Origin: Planctomycetota bacterium
Lineage (GTDB): Bacteria > Planctomycetota > Planctomycetia > Pirellulales > Pirellulaceae
Direction of reading: 5' to 3'
Length of the DNA: 64,000 nt
NCBI GenBank assembly: GCA_014381825.1
Contig: JACNKX010000152.1
Coordinates: 5,349-69,348, forward strand
The notes under the pieces were generated by a model. It was not told the DNA's origin, did not search any database, and saw only the letters and a list, made by a program, of their open reading frames with translations. The position numbers were made by a program, and so were the translations under genes. Of the stretch, positions 18,601 through 25,630 are shown piece by piece; within the stretch, counting starts at the first letter, position 1, and every line of letters begins with the position of its first letter.

Positions 18601-20062
18601 CCATACCCGCGGCGACCTGGACGGGGCGATGACGCTGCACAAAGAAGCGGAGCAAATCTGCCGCGAGCTGGGGAACAAGTATGGGCTGCAAGCCATCCTC
18701 GGCAGCCAGGCGATGATCCTCCATACCCGCGGCGACCTGGACGGGGCGATGACGCTGCACAAAGAAGCGGAGCAAATCTGCCGCGAGCTGGGGAACAAGT
18801 ATGGGCTGCAAGCCATCCTCGGCAGCCAGGCGATGATCCTCCATACCCGCGGCGACCTGGACGGGGCGATGACGCTGCACAAAGAAGCGGAGCAAATCTG
18901 CCGCGAGCTGGGGAACAAGTATGGGCTGCAAGCCATCCTCGGCAGCCAGGCGATGATCCTCCATACCCGCGGCGACCTGGACGGGGCGATGACGCTGCAC
19001 AAAGAAGCGGAGCAAATCTGCCGCGAGCTGGGGAACAAGGACGCGCTGTCAAACTCCCTCTGCAACCAGGCGCTGATCCTCTACGCCCGCGGCGACATGG
19101 ACGGGGCGATGACGCTGTACAAACAGCAAGAGCGAATCTGCCGCGAGCTGGGGAACAAGCAGGGGCTGTCAATATCACTGGCTAGCCAGGCGAATATCCT
19201 CTACGTCCGCGGCGACCTGGACGGGGCGATGACGCTGTACAAACAACATGAGCAAACCTGCCGCGAGCTGGGGAACAAGCAGGGGCTGTCAAACTCACTG
19301 GGTGGCCAGGCGCTGATCCTCCATGCCTGCGGCGACCTGGACGGGGCGATGACGCTGCAAAAACAAGAAGAGCAAATCTGTCGCGAGCTGGGGGACAAGG
19401 ACGGGCTGCAGGGCACCCTCGGCAACCAGGCGAATATCCTCCTAGCCCGCGGCGACCTGGACGGGGCGATGACGCTGCAAAAACAAAATGAGCAAATCTG
19501 TCGCGAGCTGGGGAACAAGGACGCGCTGTCAAACTCACTCTGCAACCAGGCGCTGATCCTCCATGCCAGCGGCGACCTGGACGGGGCGATGACGCTGCAC
19601 AAACAACAAGAGCGAATCTGCCGCGAGCTGGGGAACAAGAAGGGGCTGCATCACACCCTCGGCAACCAGGCGGTGATCCTCAATGCCCGCGGCGACCTGG
19701 ACGGGGCGATGACGCTGCACAAACAAGAAGAGCAAATCTGTCGCGTGCTGGAGGACAAGAACGGGCTGCAGAGAACCCTCTGCAACCAGGGGGCGATCCT
19801 CATCGTCCGCGGCGACCTGGACGGGGCGATGACGCTACACAAAGAAGCGGAGCAAATCTGCCGCGAGCTGGGGAACGTAAACGGCCTGGCAAGTTCCCTT
19901 GTCAATCAGGCAGCGGTATTGAAACAGATGAACGAGTTTGATGCGGCCGTTTTGCGTGCTGAAGAGAGCTACAACATCGCCACCCAACATGGCCTGACCG
20001 CCCTGGCGGAGCAGATCAAACCGATCCTCAATCAGGTCCGACAAGCATCCGGCAAGGGCTGA
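15665..20062 (+). CDS. STAND-type NTPase: N-terminal unknown domain, DUF4062, P-loop NTPase, twelve TPRs
   Basis: 1465 residues. Residues 1-150 are not recognised; ~165-235 is a Thr/Ser/Pro/Gln-rich linker. A DUF4062 domain starts at ~237 (RVFVSSTFRDMQAERDEL ... DVDLRWGITEEQS ... FFIGLLGNRYGWVPE). The NTPase (~470-800) has Walker A GESGMGKSALL (~489), Walker B LVLVIDALNQLDD (~575) and a sensor strand RLIVSTLAG; a winged-helix-like region follows (GLIGFFHDYLRQAVRDRYL). From ~938 to ~1425 there are twelve 40-residue TPRs of the form GDLDGAMTLxKxxEQICRELGNKxGL. This DUF4062-NTPase-TPR layout resembles nephrocystin-3-like and bacterial signal-transduction/conflict NTPases, where repeats sense a ligand and the NTPase oligomerises. 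The body uses CGG and CTG codons heavily, unlike residues 1-235 and the neighbours. No SD is seen; ATG 15692 is an alternative start. No partner gene is evident. Confidence 0.85.
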   Translation: MKSSALLDEMELFSHVLRETADGETRAVWLPLNRGDRDWERFPIVSRDSINVGTLHVISAALDTIREQVPGGWLSTILGRWRHRHDDDPRFIPNGATGTRVGKRRRDAVLVVATDDTEVTEELLKRHWPVAERFEQIGRNLWIVLGVVVSPDGKSFSPTTSAEVIGTADATSRAKPTMTTSTTTSHPVAPATQPDSDSTLPNAEAPLDRPLVILPGAAQQSPESQQDSQAEVAPSRVVRVFVSSTFRDMQAERDELVLRVFPQLRKLCDERSVVFTDVDLRWGITEEQSAEGQVLPICLAEIDRCRPFFIGLLGNRYGWVPESFPPELLKEQSWLAEVQDKKKSVTELEILHGVLNNPDMSNRACFYFRDPSSTVAADVEGVTDDREKLDALKQLIRNSKLAVRENYADAEAVGQMILADLTRVINQEFPPGSQPTALQRQAAEHESFARSRTVRQVGERQVGCYIGRQEYFDRIDAHVSADGPPLVVLGESGMGKSALLANWAERYRQSHPGDQVLLHFVGATADSADWAAMLRRILGELQRRFGSELEIPDNADALRAAFANALHMTAARGRLVLVIDALNQLDDRDGAPDLVWLPPGIPQNVRLIVSTLAGRPLVDLEKRAWPMLKIEPLTADERRRLICEYFSQYAKQLSDERIERIVGCRQAANPLFLRALLEELRVFGTYEQLDERIDYYLDAATVGDLYERILQRWEDDYERDRPGLVREAMSLLWAARRGLSEMELLDRLGENGQPLPRAHWSPLLLAAEQSLTSRGGLIGFFHDYLRQAVRDRYLASESDRRRAHLRLADCFASDHTDPRSIEELPWQLCEARSWQRLSELLADLPFFAVLWKAGQFDLKAYWSQIEADSPLRMVDTYRPVLDDPAQSEGSICHSISTLLLDTGHPTESLQLFEYLVKHYRETADHNNLPASLSGQAAILRACGDLDGAMTLHKEAEQICRELGNKYGLQAILGSQAMILHTRGDLDGAMTLHKEAEQICRELGNKYGLQAILGSQAMILHTRGDLDGAMTLHKEAEQICRELGNKYGLQAILGSQAMILHTRGDLDGAMTLHKEAEQICRELGNKYGLQAILGSQAMILHTRGDLDGAMTLHKEAEQICRELGNKDALSNSLCNQALILYARGDMDGAMTLYKQQERICRELGNKQGLSISLASQANILYVRGDLDGAMTLYKQHEQTCRELGNKQGLSNSLGGQALILHACGDLDGAMTLQKQEEQICRELGDKDGLQGTLGNQANILLARGDLDGAMTLQKQNEQICRELGNKDALSNSLCNQALILHASGDLDGAMTLHKQQERICRELGNKKGLHHTLGNQAVILNARGDLDGAMTLHKQEEQICRVLEDKNGLQRTLCNQGAILIVRGDLDGAMTLHKEAEQICRELGNVNGLASSLVNQAAVLKQMNEFDAAVLRAEESYNIATQHGLTALAEQIKPILNQVRQASGKG
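18481..19920 (+). repeat. Twelve tandem 120-nt units encoding TPRs
   Basis: Exactly twelve 120-base units in register, each coding a 40-residue TPR of the STAND protein. The segment GGCGACCTGGACGGGGCGAT recurs in nearly every unit. Units at the 5' end are identical to each other; units from about 19040 onwards differ at scattered positions, mainly at the residues just after RELGNK and before the next helix. These are the likely ligand-facing positions. Confidence 0.95.
18501..19039 (+). repeat. Perfect 120-nt tandem repeat tract (about 4.5 copies)
   Basis: Within the TPR array, 539 consecutive bases show exact 120-base periodicity. The blocks beginning at 18541, 18661, 18781 and 18901 are identical base for base, with exact partial copies on both sides. 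Identity at synonymous positions means recent copying at DNA level (unequal crossing-over, slippage or gene conversion) and not protein-level selection. Confidence 0.95.
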
Positions 20063-20089
20063 CCGCATCCATTTGCCTGCCGCGCTGTA

Positions 20090-20731
20090 ATCACTATTCC
20101 AGTCGATGTCGTGCCGTGATGCTCGCGACTCATTTCTTATCTGGGATCCGAAGAAATAAACCGTTTGGCGGAAGCCGAGCCGCTGATGCGACCGCATGTC
20201 GTGATCTTTCGCATGTTTAGTGTCTCCATACACGGCTTCATAGTCGACCGTTTGATGAGATACCAGGTTGAAGCCACCATTGGCTTCTGATCCGGCATCT
20301 CGGTACAACGAAGAGTACTTATCTGACGCTCGATCGAAAACTCTCTTGCCTATTTCGATCAGCTATTTCAATGCGAATTCCGTCTCGCTTCGCTGATCTT
20401 GCTTATGCGTGATAAAGTCTGTTATCGCTCGCAAGTACTCGAGACTGAATCGGCGGTACTTCGGATTACCATCGACGTCGTGTCAACAACGACGCAATCT
20501 TTTCAAACATCCCGCTGCGTCGGACGATGCACTGGTCGATTCGCTAAATCGCTTTCCGTAGACTTCGATTCCAGAATCATCCGGGATCAGAATGATGTTA
20601 CCAGTGCGATCGAGTGCTAGGCACGAATAAGTGAACGTAATTCGGGACCATTCGGAGACAAGGCCTCTCCACGTTGGGCTAGGCGAAGGCTTGTCACGGA
20701 AATTCAAATCCCTATCAGTCGCTGACGTCAC
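20090..20731 (-). pseudogene. Possible decayed minus-strand gene between the STAND gene and lepA
   Basis: The interval 20063-20789 has no intact gene. One minus frame reads as protein-like sequence across two in-frame stops: TFTYSCLALDRTGNIILIPDD ... GCLKRLRRC, stop, DGNPKYRRFSLEYLRAITDF ... FALK, stop, YSSLYRDAGSEANGGFNLVSHQTVDYEAVYGDTKHAKDHD. The three pieces share one frame, which is unlikely for random DNA but not decisive. No family is recognised. The remaining bases up to 20789 should contain the lepA promoter, which I cannot identify. Confidence 0.3.
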
Positions 20732-20789
20732 TCACTAGAATTCTAGCGGTGAACGAAGCACCGGGACATTTTCTACAAGAACCCAACGT

Positions 20790-22586
20790 ATGAAACATAT
20801 TCGAAACTTTTGCATTATCGCCCATATTGATCACGGCAAGTCGACGCTGGCCGATCGACTGATCCAGGCTTGCGGCGGCGTGACGCAACGTGAGTTCCAC
20901 GACCAGATGCTCGACTCGATGGATATCGAACGCGAACGGGGCATTACCATCAAGAGCAACACGATTACGCTCAACTACCACGCCCCGGACGGTCAAGACT
21001 ATCTACTGAACCTTATCGACACGCCTGGCCACGTTGATTTTTCGCACGAAGTACGGCGGTCTCTGATGGCCTGTGAAGGTGCATTGATTGTTGTCGATGC
21101 ATCGCAAGGCGTCGAGGCGCAGACGGTTGCCAACCTCTATCTGGCTCTGGAATATGATCTGGAGCTTCTTCCGGTAATTAATAAGATCGATCTCCCTGCG
21201 GCGAATGTCGATCGTGTGCGCGAAGAGATTGATGCGGATCTGGGGCTCGATCCGTTCGCGGCGATCCCCGTTTCGGCGAAGACGGGTGTCGGAATCGAAG
21301 ACGTACTTGCGGGGATCGTCGAGCATCTGCCATGTCCCAAGGGCGTCCCCGACGCGCCGCTGAAAGCCTTGGTCTTCGACGCCCATTTCGATAAGTATCG
21401 AGGCGTGATTCTCCAGTGTGCCGTGATGGAAGGCACGCTGAAGACTCGCGACGTGATCCATTTCATGCACTCAGGTCGCGACTATAAGGTGGATGAACTG
21501 GGCTACAATCAGTTCAAGCTCAATCCAAGAGAACTACTCAGCGCCGGCGAGGTCGGCTATATCGTCGCCGGGGTGAAGAGTGTTCAAGACATTGAGATCG
21601 GCGATACGATCACACACCTCGATCGTCCTGCAGCGGAGCCGATTCCTGGCTATCAAGAAGCCAAGCAGGTCGTCTTTTCCTCCGTCTATCCAATGAGTAC
21701 GGACGAGTATCAAGATCTTACGAAGGCACTGGACAAACTGGCGATCAACGACGCCGCGCTCACCTACGAGAAAGATAGTTCTGCGGCTCTCGGCTTCGGA
21801 TTTCGCTGTGGGTTCCTCGGACTTCTTCACTTGGATGTGATTCAGGAGCGCCTGCAGCGAGAATTCGACATCGGCTTGGTCATCTCGGCACCCTCGGTGA
21901 AGTATGAACTGGCGTTGAAAGACGGCACGACGAGCAATATCGACAACCCCACCTATTGGCCCGATCCATCCAATATCGACTCGGTCAGCGAACCTTACAT
22001 CAAAGCATCAATTCTTACGCCCGAGGAGTTCGTCGGTCCTGTCATGGAGTTGTGCCGCGAACATCGTTCGGATAGCCAGACGATGAATTATCTCTCCGCG
22101 GGTCGGGTTGAAGTGATGAGCGAGATGCCGCTAGGAGAGGTGCTCTTCGATTTCTACGGCAAGCTCAAGATGATCACGCGAGGTTACGGATCGTTTGACT
22201 ATGTTCAGATCGAATACCGAGCTACCGACATCGTGAAGGTAGATATCCTGGTCAACAAGGAGCCGGTCGACGCGCTTTCCTACCTGGTTCATCGTGACAA
22301 GTCGCGAGCCCGGGCGCTGCACTATTGTGAACAACTTGCCGAAGCGATTCCCCGTCACCAGTTCAAGATCCCGATCCAAGGTGCGATTGGTGGCACTATC
22401 ATCGCGCGAGCAACGATCCAGGCTTACCGAAAAGATGTGACCGCGAAGCTTTATGGAGGCGACGTAACGCGCAAGAAAAAGCTGCTTGAAAAACAGAAGA
22501 AGGGCAAAGCGAAAATGAAGCAGTTCGGTAACGTCAACATACCCCAGAAAGCCTTCGTCTCGGTGCTTCGCGCCGATAAAGACTAA
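20790..22586 (+). CDS. lepA: Elongation factor 4 (LepA), ribosome-associated GTPase
   Basis: 598 residues, the usual LepA length. The G domain shows AHIDHGKSTL (G1), RERGITIKS (G2), DTPGHVDF (G3) and NKIDLPAA (G4). The LepA-specific C-terminus is complete (YGGDVTRKKKLLEKQKKGKAKMKQFGNV). EF4 binds the ribosome and promotes back-translocation or correct 30S maturation. The start ATG gives the canonical MKHIRNFCIIAHIDHG; the SD is weak. It is an intact housekeeping gene flanked on both sides by decaying genes. Confidence 0.97.
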   Translation: MKHIRNFCIIAHIDHGKSTLADRLIQACGGVTQREFHDQMLDSMDIERERGITIKSNTITLNYHAPDGQDYLLNLIDTPGHVDFSHEVRRSLMACEGALIVVDASQGVEAQTVANLYLALEYDLELLPVINKIDLPAANVDRVREEIDADLGLDPFAAIPVSAKTGVGIEDVLAGIVEHLPCPKGVPDAPLKALVFDAHFDKYRGVILQCAVMEGTLKTRDVIHFMHSGRDYKVDELGYNQFKLNPRELLSAGEVGYIVAGVKSVQDIEIGDTITHLDRPAAEPIPGYQEAKQVVFSSVYPMSTDEYQDLTKALDKLAINDAALTYEKDSSAALGFGFRCGFLGLLHLDVIQERLQREFDIGLVISAPSVKYELALKDGTTSNIDNPTYWPDPSNIDSVSEPYIKASILTPEEFVGPVMELCREHRSDSQTMNYLSAGRVEVMSEMPLGEVLFDFYGKLKMITRGYGSFDYVQIEYRATDIVKVDILVNKEPVDALSYLVHRDKSRARALHYCEQLAEAIPRHQFKIPIQGAIGGTIIARATIQAYRKDVTAKLYGGDVTRKKKLLEKQKKGKAKMKQFGNVNIPQKAFVSVLRADKD

Positions 22587-22619
22587 GGCGTGCATCCGAC
22601 AAAATCTCGAAGACGCCAC

Positions 22620-23261
22620 TCAGAATGCTAAAGTTAGCTGGCGATACGGCTCACAAAAAGGCAACGGCTGTGCGGTAAAGCGGGCGCCGTTACTGATCGC
22701 CGTAGAGGGCCGCGTTGACACGTTCTGCGATTCCCTCGCACCTATCACGACCATCGAATTGTCGGTCGCATCATAGACAGCCATCGCTCCGTGTCCTTCA
22801 TTTCCCCCAACGTCGTAAGCGATTCGCGTGCACTTTCCGGAATCGAGATCGAGCCACATGACCTGCGCTTCCTTGTCGTACAGTTCTTCGGGGCAAACCC
22901 GCATGTAAATCAACCACGGCTTCCGATTCGCCCAGCGTGGCAGCAGCCCCTGATCAACTTTGACGTCCTTGTCCTCCTGCAAGTCGAACAGATGAACCTC
23001 GGCGACGGTTCGCGTACCGAACTCCTTTTCATCCGCGGCGTATTGCGTGTAGCAAATGTAGCGACCGTCGTGACTCCAGCACTGCGTGTTGTGGTAGTTC
23101 CCCGTGTCGCGGACCGTGGCATCATGCGTAATTCGCCACGCTTCAATCGCGGTATCTTCTAACGGCTTGAAGTGAACCATCTGAGCGACGACGTCCGCCG
23201 AACCGAGGACTAACATCATGGAAATCAAGTTGAGTGTCGATTTCAGTGTTGAGTGTTTCAT
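22620..23261 (-). pseudogene. Exported TolB-like (PD40 repeat) protein with a frameshifted C-terminus
   Basis: Starts with a signal peptide (MKHSTLKSTLNLISMMLVLG) and shows beta-propeller-like PD40 blades (CWSHDGRYICYTQYAA; RWANRKPWLIYMR; VMWLDLDSGKCTRIAYD). The open frame ends at 22620 with an unlike tail. In another frame, CEGIAERVNAALYGDQ followed by TAA at 22690-22692 gives a natural C-terminus, so one base is probably missing near 22744. Even with that repair it is short for a propeller. ATG 23271-23273 is an alternative start four codons upstream. A 24-base near-copy of its 5' coding part (TAIEAWRI) lies at 23836-23859. Confidence 0.55.
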
Positions 23262-23436
23262 CGTCGATTCCATTGTTGAGACGATGTGAGCGAGGAGTTA
23301 AGTGTTATAAAACAACATTGTTCACGGGAGACTACCGCTCGCTCGCTATATTTTGCCTCGGCACGCACAAATGGGACGCAAACCCACTGGTCGTCATTTC
23401 ACAACTTCATCCTCGTAAGCTGTGGGAGAATTGCCC

Positions 23437-23817
23437 ATGAAATATGAAGTATTGAACTTTGAGAAGAAGCTGGCACTCTTCGACGAACATTGGGCACCGA
23501 AAGTGATCGCCGAGATGAACAATTACCAGTTCAAGATAGTCAAGTTCGAAGGCGACTTTGTTTGGCACAATCACAAATAAACGGACGAGACGTTCGTCGT
23601 GCTGGAAGGAAACCTAAGAATCGATTTCCGGGATGGCCATATGAATTTGGTAACATATGAATTTGGTAAAAGGCGAAATGTACGTTGTTTCGAAGGGCGT
23701 GGAGCACAAACCCTTCGCAGAAAACGAGGTCCAACTGCTCCTCATAGAGCCTCGCGGTGTTCTAACTACGGGGCGCGAGGGTGGTGAACGTACGGCCAAA
23801 ATGACGTTTGGATTTAG
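23437..23817 (+). pseudogene. Small cupin gene with three separate lesions
   Basis: The original product is a ~120-residue single-domain cupin: FEGDFVWHNHK then TDETFVVLEGNLRIDFRDG, VVSKGVEHKPFAENEVQLLLIEPRGV, ending in a typical NDVWI. Lesions: an in-frame TAA at 23578-23580 right after the metal-binding HNH motif; a 16-base perfect tandem duplication at 23638-23669 that shifts the frame; and a missing A in the run at about 23796-23801, after which GAC GTT TGG ATT TAG would end the gene. The start ATG 23437 has GGGAGA upstream. Three unrelated lesions argue for true decay and against a sequencing artefact. Confidence 0.85.
23638..23669 (+). repeat. 16-bp perfect tandem duplication inside the cupin pseudogene
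   Basis: CATATGAATTTGGTAA occurs twice with no spacer (23638-23653 and 23654-23669). Removing one copy restores the cupin frame (DGHMNLVKGEMYVV). Confidence 0.95.
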
Positions 23818-24125
23818 AACTCTCGAGTCACGTGAAATCCGCCACGCTTCAATCGCCGTGCGCTCGCGCGATTGGCAGAGCGATTCCGCCTTCACCACCG
23901 CCGGATACTTTTTTTGCGCAAGCGCGTGCAAACTCCCCGGCATGCGACGGAGTGTAAGGCGGCCCCCATGCCACCGATTGGCACGACCGACGCAGCCAGA
24001 ACGATCTGCGTCTGCCGTACGATTGGAACAATAGGACAACTCGGCGACCTGCTCCAGTGGTCCAGGCGCAGAACCGATGAAATGGATACTCTCCGTCGTC
24101 CCTCCTCCCCTCCAGGAGCAACTCT
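23818..24125. other. Gene-poor stretch with a coding relic, upstream of the GT2-like gene
   Basis: About 300 bases without an intact gene. The minus strand holds a protein-like remnant (HALAQKKYPAVVKAESLCQ ... TAIEAWRIS) related at one motif to the TolB-like gene at 22.6-23.3 kb. Nothing else is recognised. Confidence 0.35.
23836..23859. repeat. 24-bp near-identical copy of 23130-23153
   Basis: 22 of 24 bases match the segment at 23130-23153, including 17 consecutive identical bases (CGCCACGCTTCAATCGC). On the minus strand both encode TAIEAWRI(S/T). The second copy is followed by no further match that I can see, so it looks like a fragment of a paralogue or a small dispersed duplicate. Confidence 0.75.
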
Positions 24126-24743
24126 GTGAGCACACTCTCCAAATCACTAAGCGTCGTTGTACCAGTCCATGATGCCGAACGGAATCTGAGGCAGCAAATA
24201 GGTCATTTACTGGAGGTGCTGCCCGATATCGCGCCCAAGTTTGAAGTGCTGATCGTTGATGATGGTTCGATCGATCAGACGGAAGACGTCGCGTTGGAAT
24301 TGTCGCACGAGTATCCACAGGTACGCGTAGTTCGCCATTCGGAACAACGTGGCATTCAAGCCAGTGCTCAGACAGGCGCAGCTCACACGACGGGCGACAT
24401 CGTGATCGTCCATGCCGGTCAGCAGCCGGTCAACGCTTCGCAGCTCCAAAGAGCGTGGCGACATCGCGAAGATGAGGAATTGATAGTCGCCCCAGTCGGA
24501 AGCAGTGTTGGTGGCATTAGCTCCGAAGTTCTTCGGCAGCTTGAGGATTGGGGACAGTGCGTCGCCGACGAATACGGGGACGCTGACGAACGAAGCGACA
24601 CCTCCGATCAACCGGAATCCGCGAATCGCCGTACCGGCGGTCGACCTGCAGCCCGAATCGCTCGCGGACCAAAAAAGGCATCAATTCCTGCCCCAATGTT
24701 TCGATTTTCTTCATCCGACAGCCATTCGTCGATGCACCAGTAG
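24126..24743 (+). CDS. Short GT2-like (GT-A fold) glycosyltransferase, probably non-catalytic
   Basis: 205 residues. The N-terminus LSVVVPVHDAERNLRQQI and VLIVDDGSIDQTEDVA are typical GT2 nucleotide-binding motifs. The region that should carry the DxD metal motif reads GDIVIVHAGQQPVN, so the metal-binding acidic pair is absent. The protein ends ~75 residues later in a hydrophilic, low-complexity tail; a complete GT2 has 250 residues or more. It may be a truncated or regulatory homologue. Start GTG 24126 has AGGAG eleven bases upstream. Confidence 0.6.
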   Translation: MSTLSKSLSVVVPVHDAERNLRQQIGHLLEVLPDIAPKFEVLIVDDGSIDQTEDVALELSHEYPQVRVVRHSEQRGIQASAQTGAAHTTGDIVIVHAGQQPVNASQLQRAWRHREDEELIVAPVGSSVGGISSEVLRQLEDWGQCVADEYGDADERSDTSDQPESANRRTGGRPAARIARGPKKASIPAPMFRFSSSDSHSSMHQ

Positions 24744-25000
24744 GGAGGAGGCGGCAATTGCCGCAAGTTGAAGTAGTCGCTAAGTATCTACTGTATTGAT
24801 GTTTACGATCCGTATCGAGATAGATCCATCTGCCGAGTTGCCGCTCCCCGTCGTTCGTTCCTCGCAAGCTCCAAAAAAGTTGCACTTTTTGCGGAACTCC
24901 TATAACCGGCCCGACGTCAAAGGTGCGGTTTGGGAGGAAGCGACGATTCTCGAAGCTTCTCCAAACCGGAACAGAGCCCCGGAACGAGGAGATCCAGAGC

Positions 25001-25552
25001 ATGGCAACAGCAGAATTCGGCACCTTCGGCGCAGTTTCGACACCGGTCGTTCCCTCTCATTCTTCAGAGAAAGCTGAAGCCAAGAAAGAGCCTCGCCAAC
25101 TTCATCGCGTCCGCACGGTGCGACTGCAGCAAGGCGTTTCGCTCCGCAGTGCGGCCCGTCAAATGGGCAGCGACATCCGCAGCCTCCGGCTTCAAGAACA
25201 AGAATCGACTGACCTGCGAATTAGCGACTTGCACAAATGGCAGAAGGCTCTCGACGTTCCGCTCACCGATCTCGTCGAGGAAACGGACGAGCCGCTTTCG
25301 CGTCCCGTCATGGAACGTGCTCGCATGATCCGACTGATGAAGACGGCTGCCGCGATTCACGAGCGTGCTCCCGTCGCGATCCAACGAATGTCACAAATGC
25401 TCGTCGATCAACTTGTCGAAGTCATGCCCGAATTGAAAGACGTTAGCCCCTGGCACCAGTTTGGCCAACGAAGAAGCCTCGACGACTTTGGCCGAGTTGT
25501 CGAACGACGTCTGTCCGAAGATGCCATCTATGACATCATGGACGACGACTAA
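25001..25552 (+). CDS. XRE-like helix-turn-helix regulator
   Basis: 183 residues. Residues ~35-90 form a lambda-repressor-like HTH (RLQQGVSLRSAARQMGSDIRSLRLQEQ ... LHKWQKALDVPLTDLVEE). The C-terminal half is helical (MERARMIRLMKTAAAIHERAPVAIQRM) and ends in an acidic tail DDD. No ligand domain is recognised. ATG 25001 has GAGGAGAT about 8-15 bases upstream and is preferred to an upstream frame extension that reads as non-protein. It is tail-to-tail with epmA. Targets are unknown. Confidence 0.75.
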   Translation: MATAEFGTFGAVSTPVVPSHSSEKAEAKKEPRQLHRVRTVRLQQGVSLRSAARQMGSDIRSLRLQEQESTDLRISDLHKWQKALDVPLTDLVEETDEPLSRPVMERARMIRLMKTAAAIHERAPVAIQRMSQMLVDQLVEVMPELKDVSPWHQFGQRRSLDDFGRVVERRLSEDAIYDIMDDD

Positions 25553-25630
25553 TTCCGCCGACTCAATTACCTCCCTCCACAACGGCCCGCGGCGTTTACT
25601 CGTTGCGGGCCGTGTTTCGTTGCGGCTTCG

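Noticed and set aside
18459-19178. Repetitive minus-strand open frames across the TPR array
   Set aside because: They repeat with the same 120-base period as the TPR array and have no family features; antisense shadows.
18481-19920. Possible CRISPR array because of regular repeats
   Set aside because: Units are 120 bases, directly adjoining and in-frame TPR codons, with no unique spacers.
24517-25023. 168-codon minus-strand open frame between the GT2-like and HTH genes
   Set aside because: No domain or SD, and it runs across the HTH gene's well-supported start; only a short inner piece in another frame looks protein-like.
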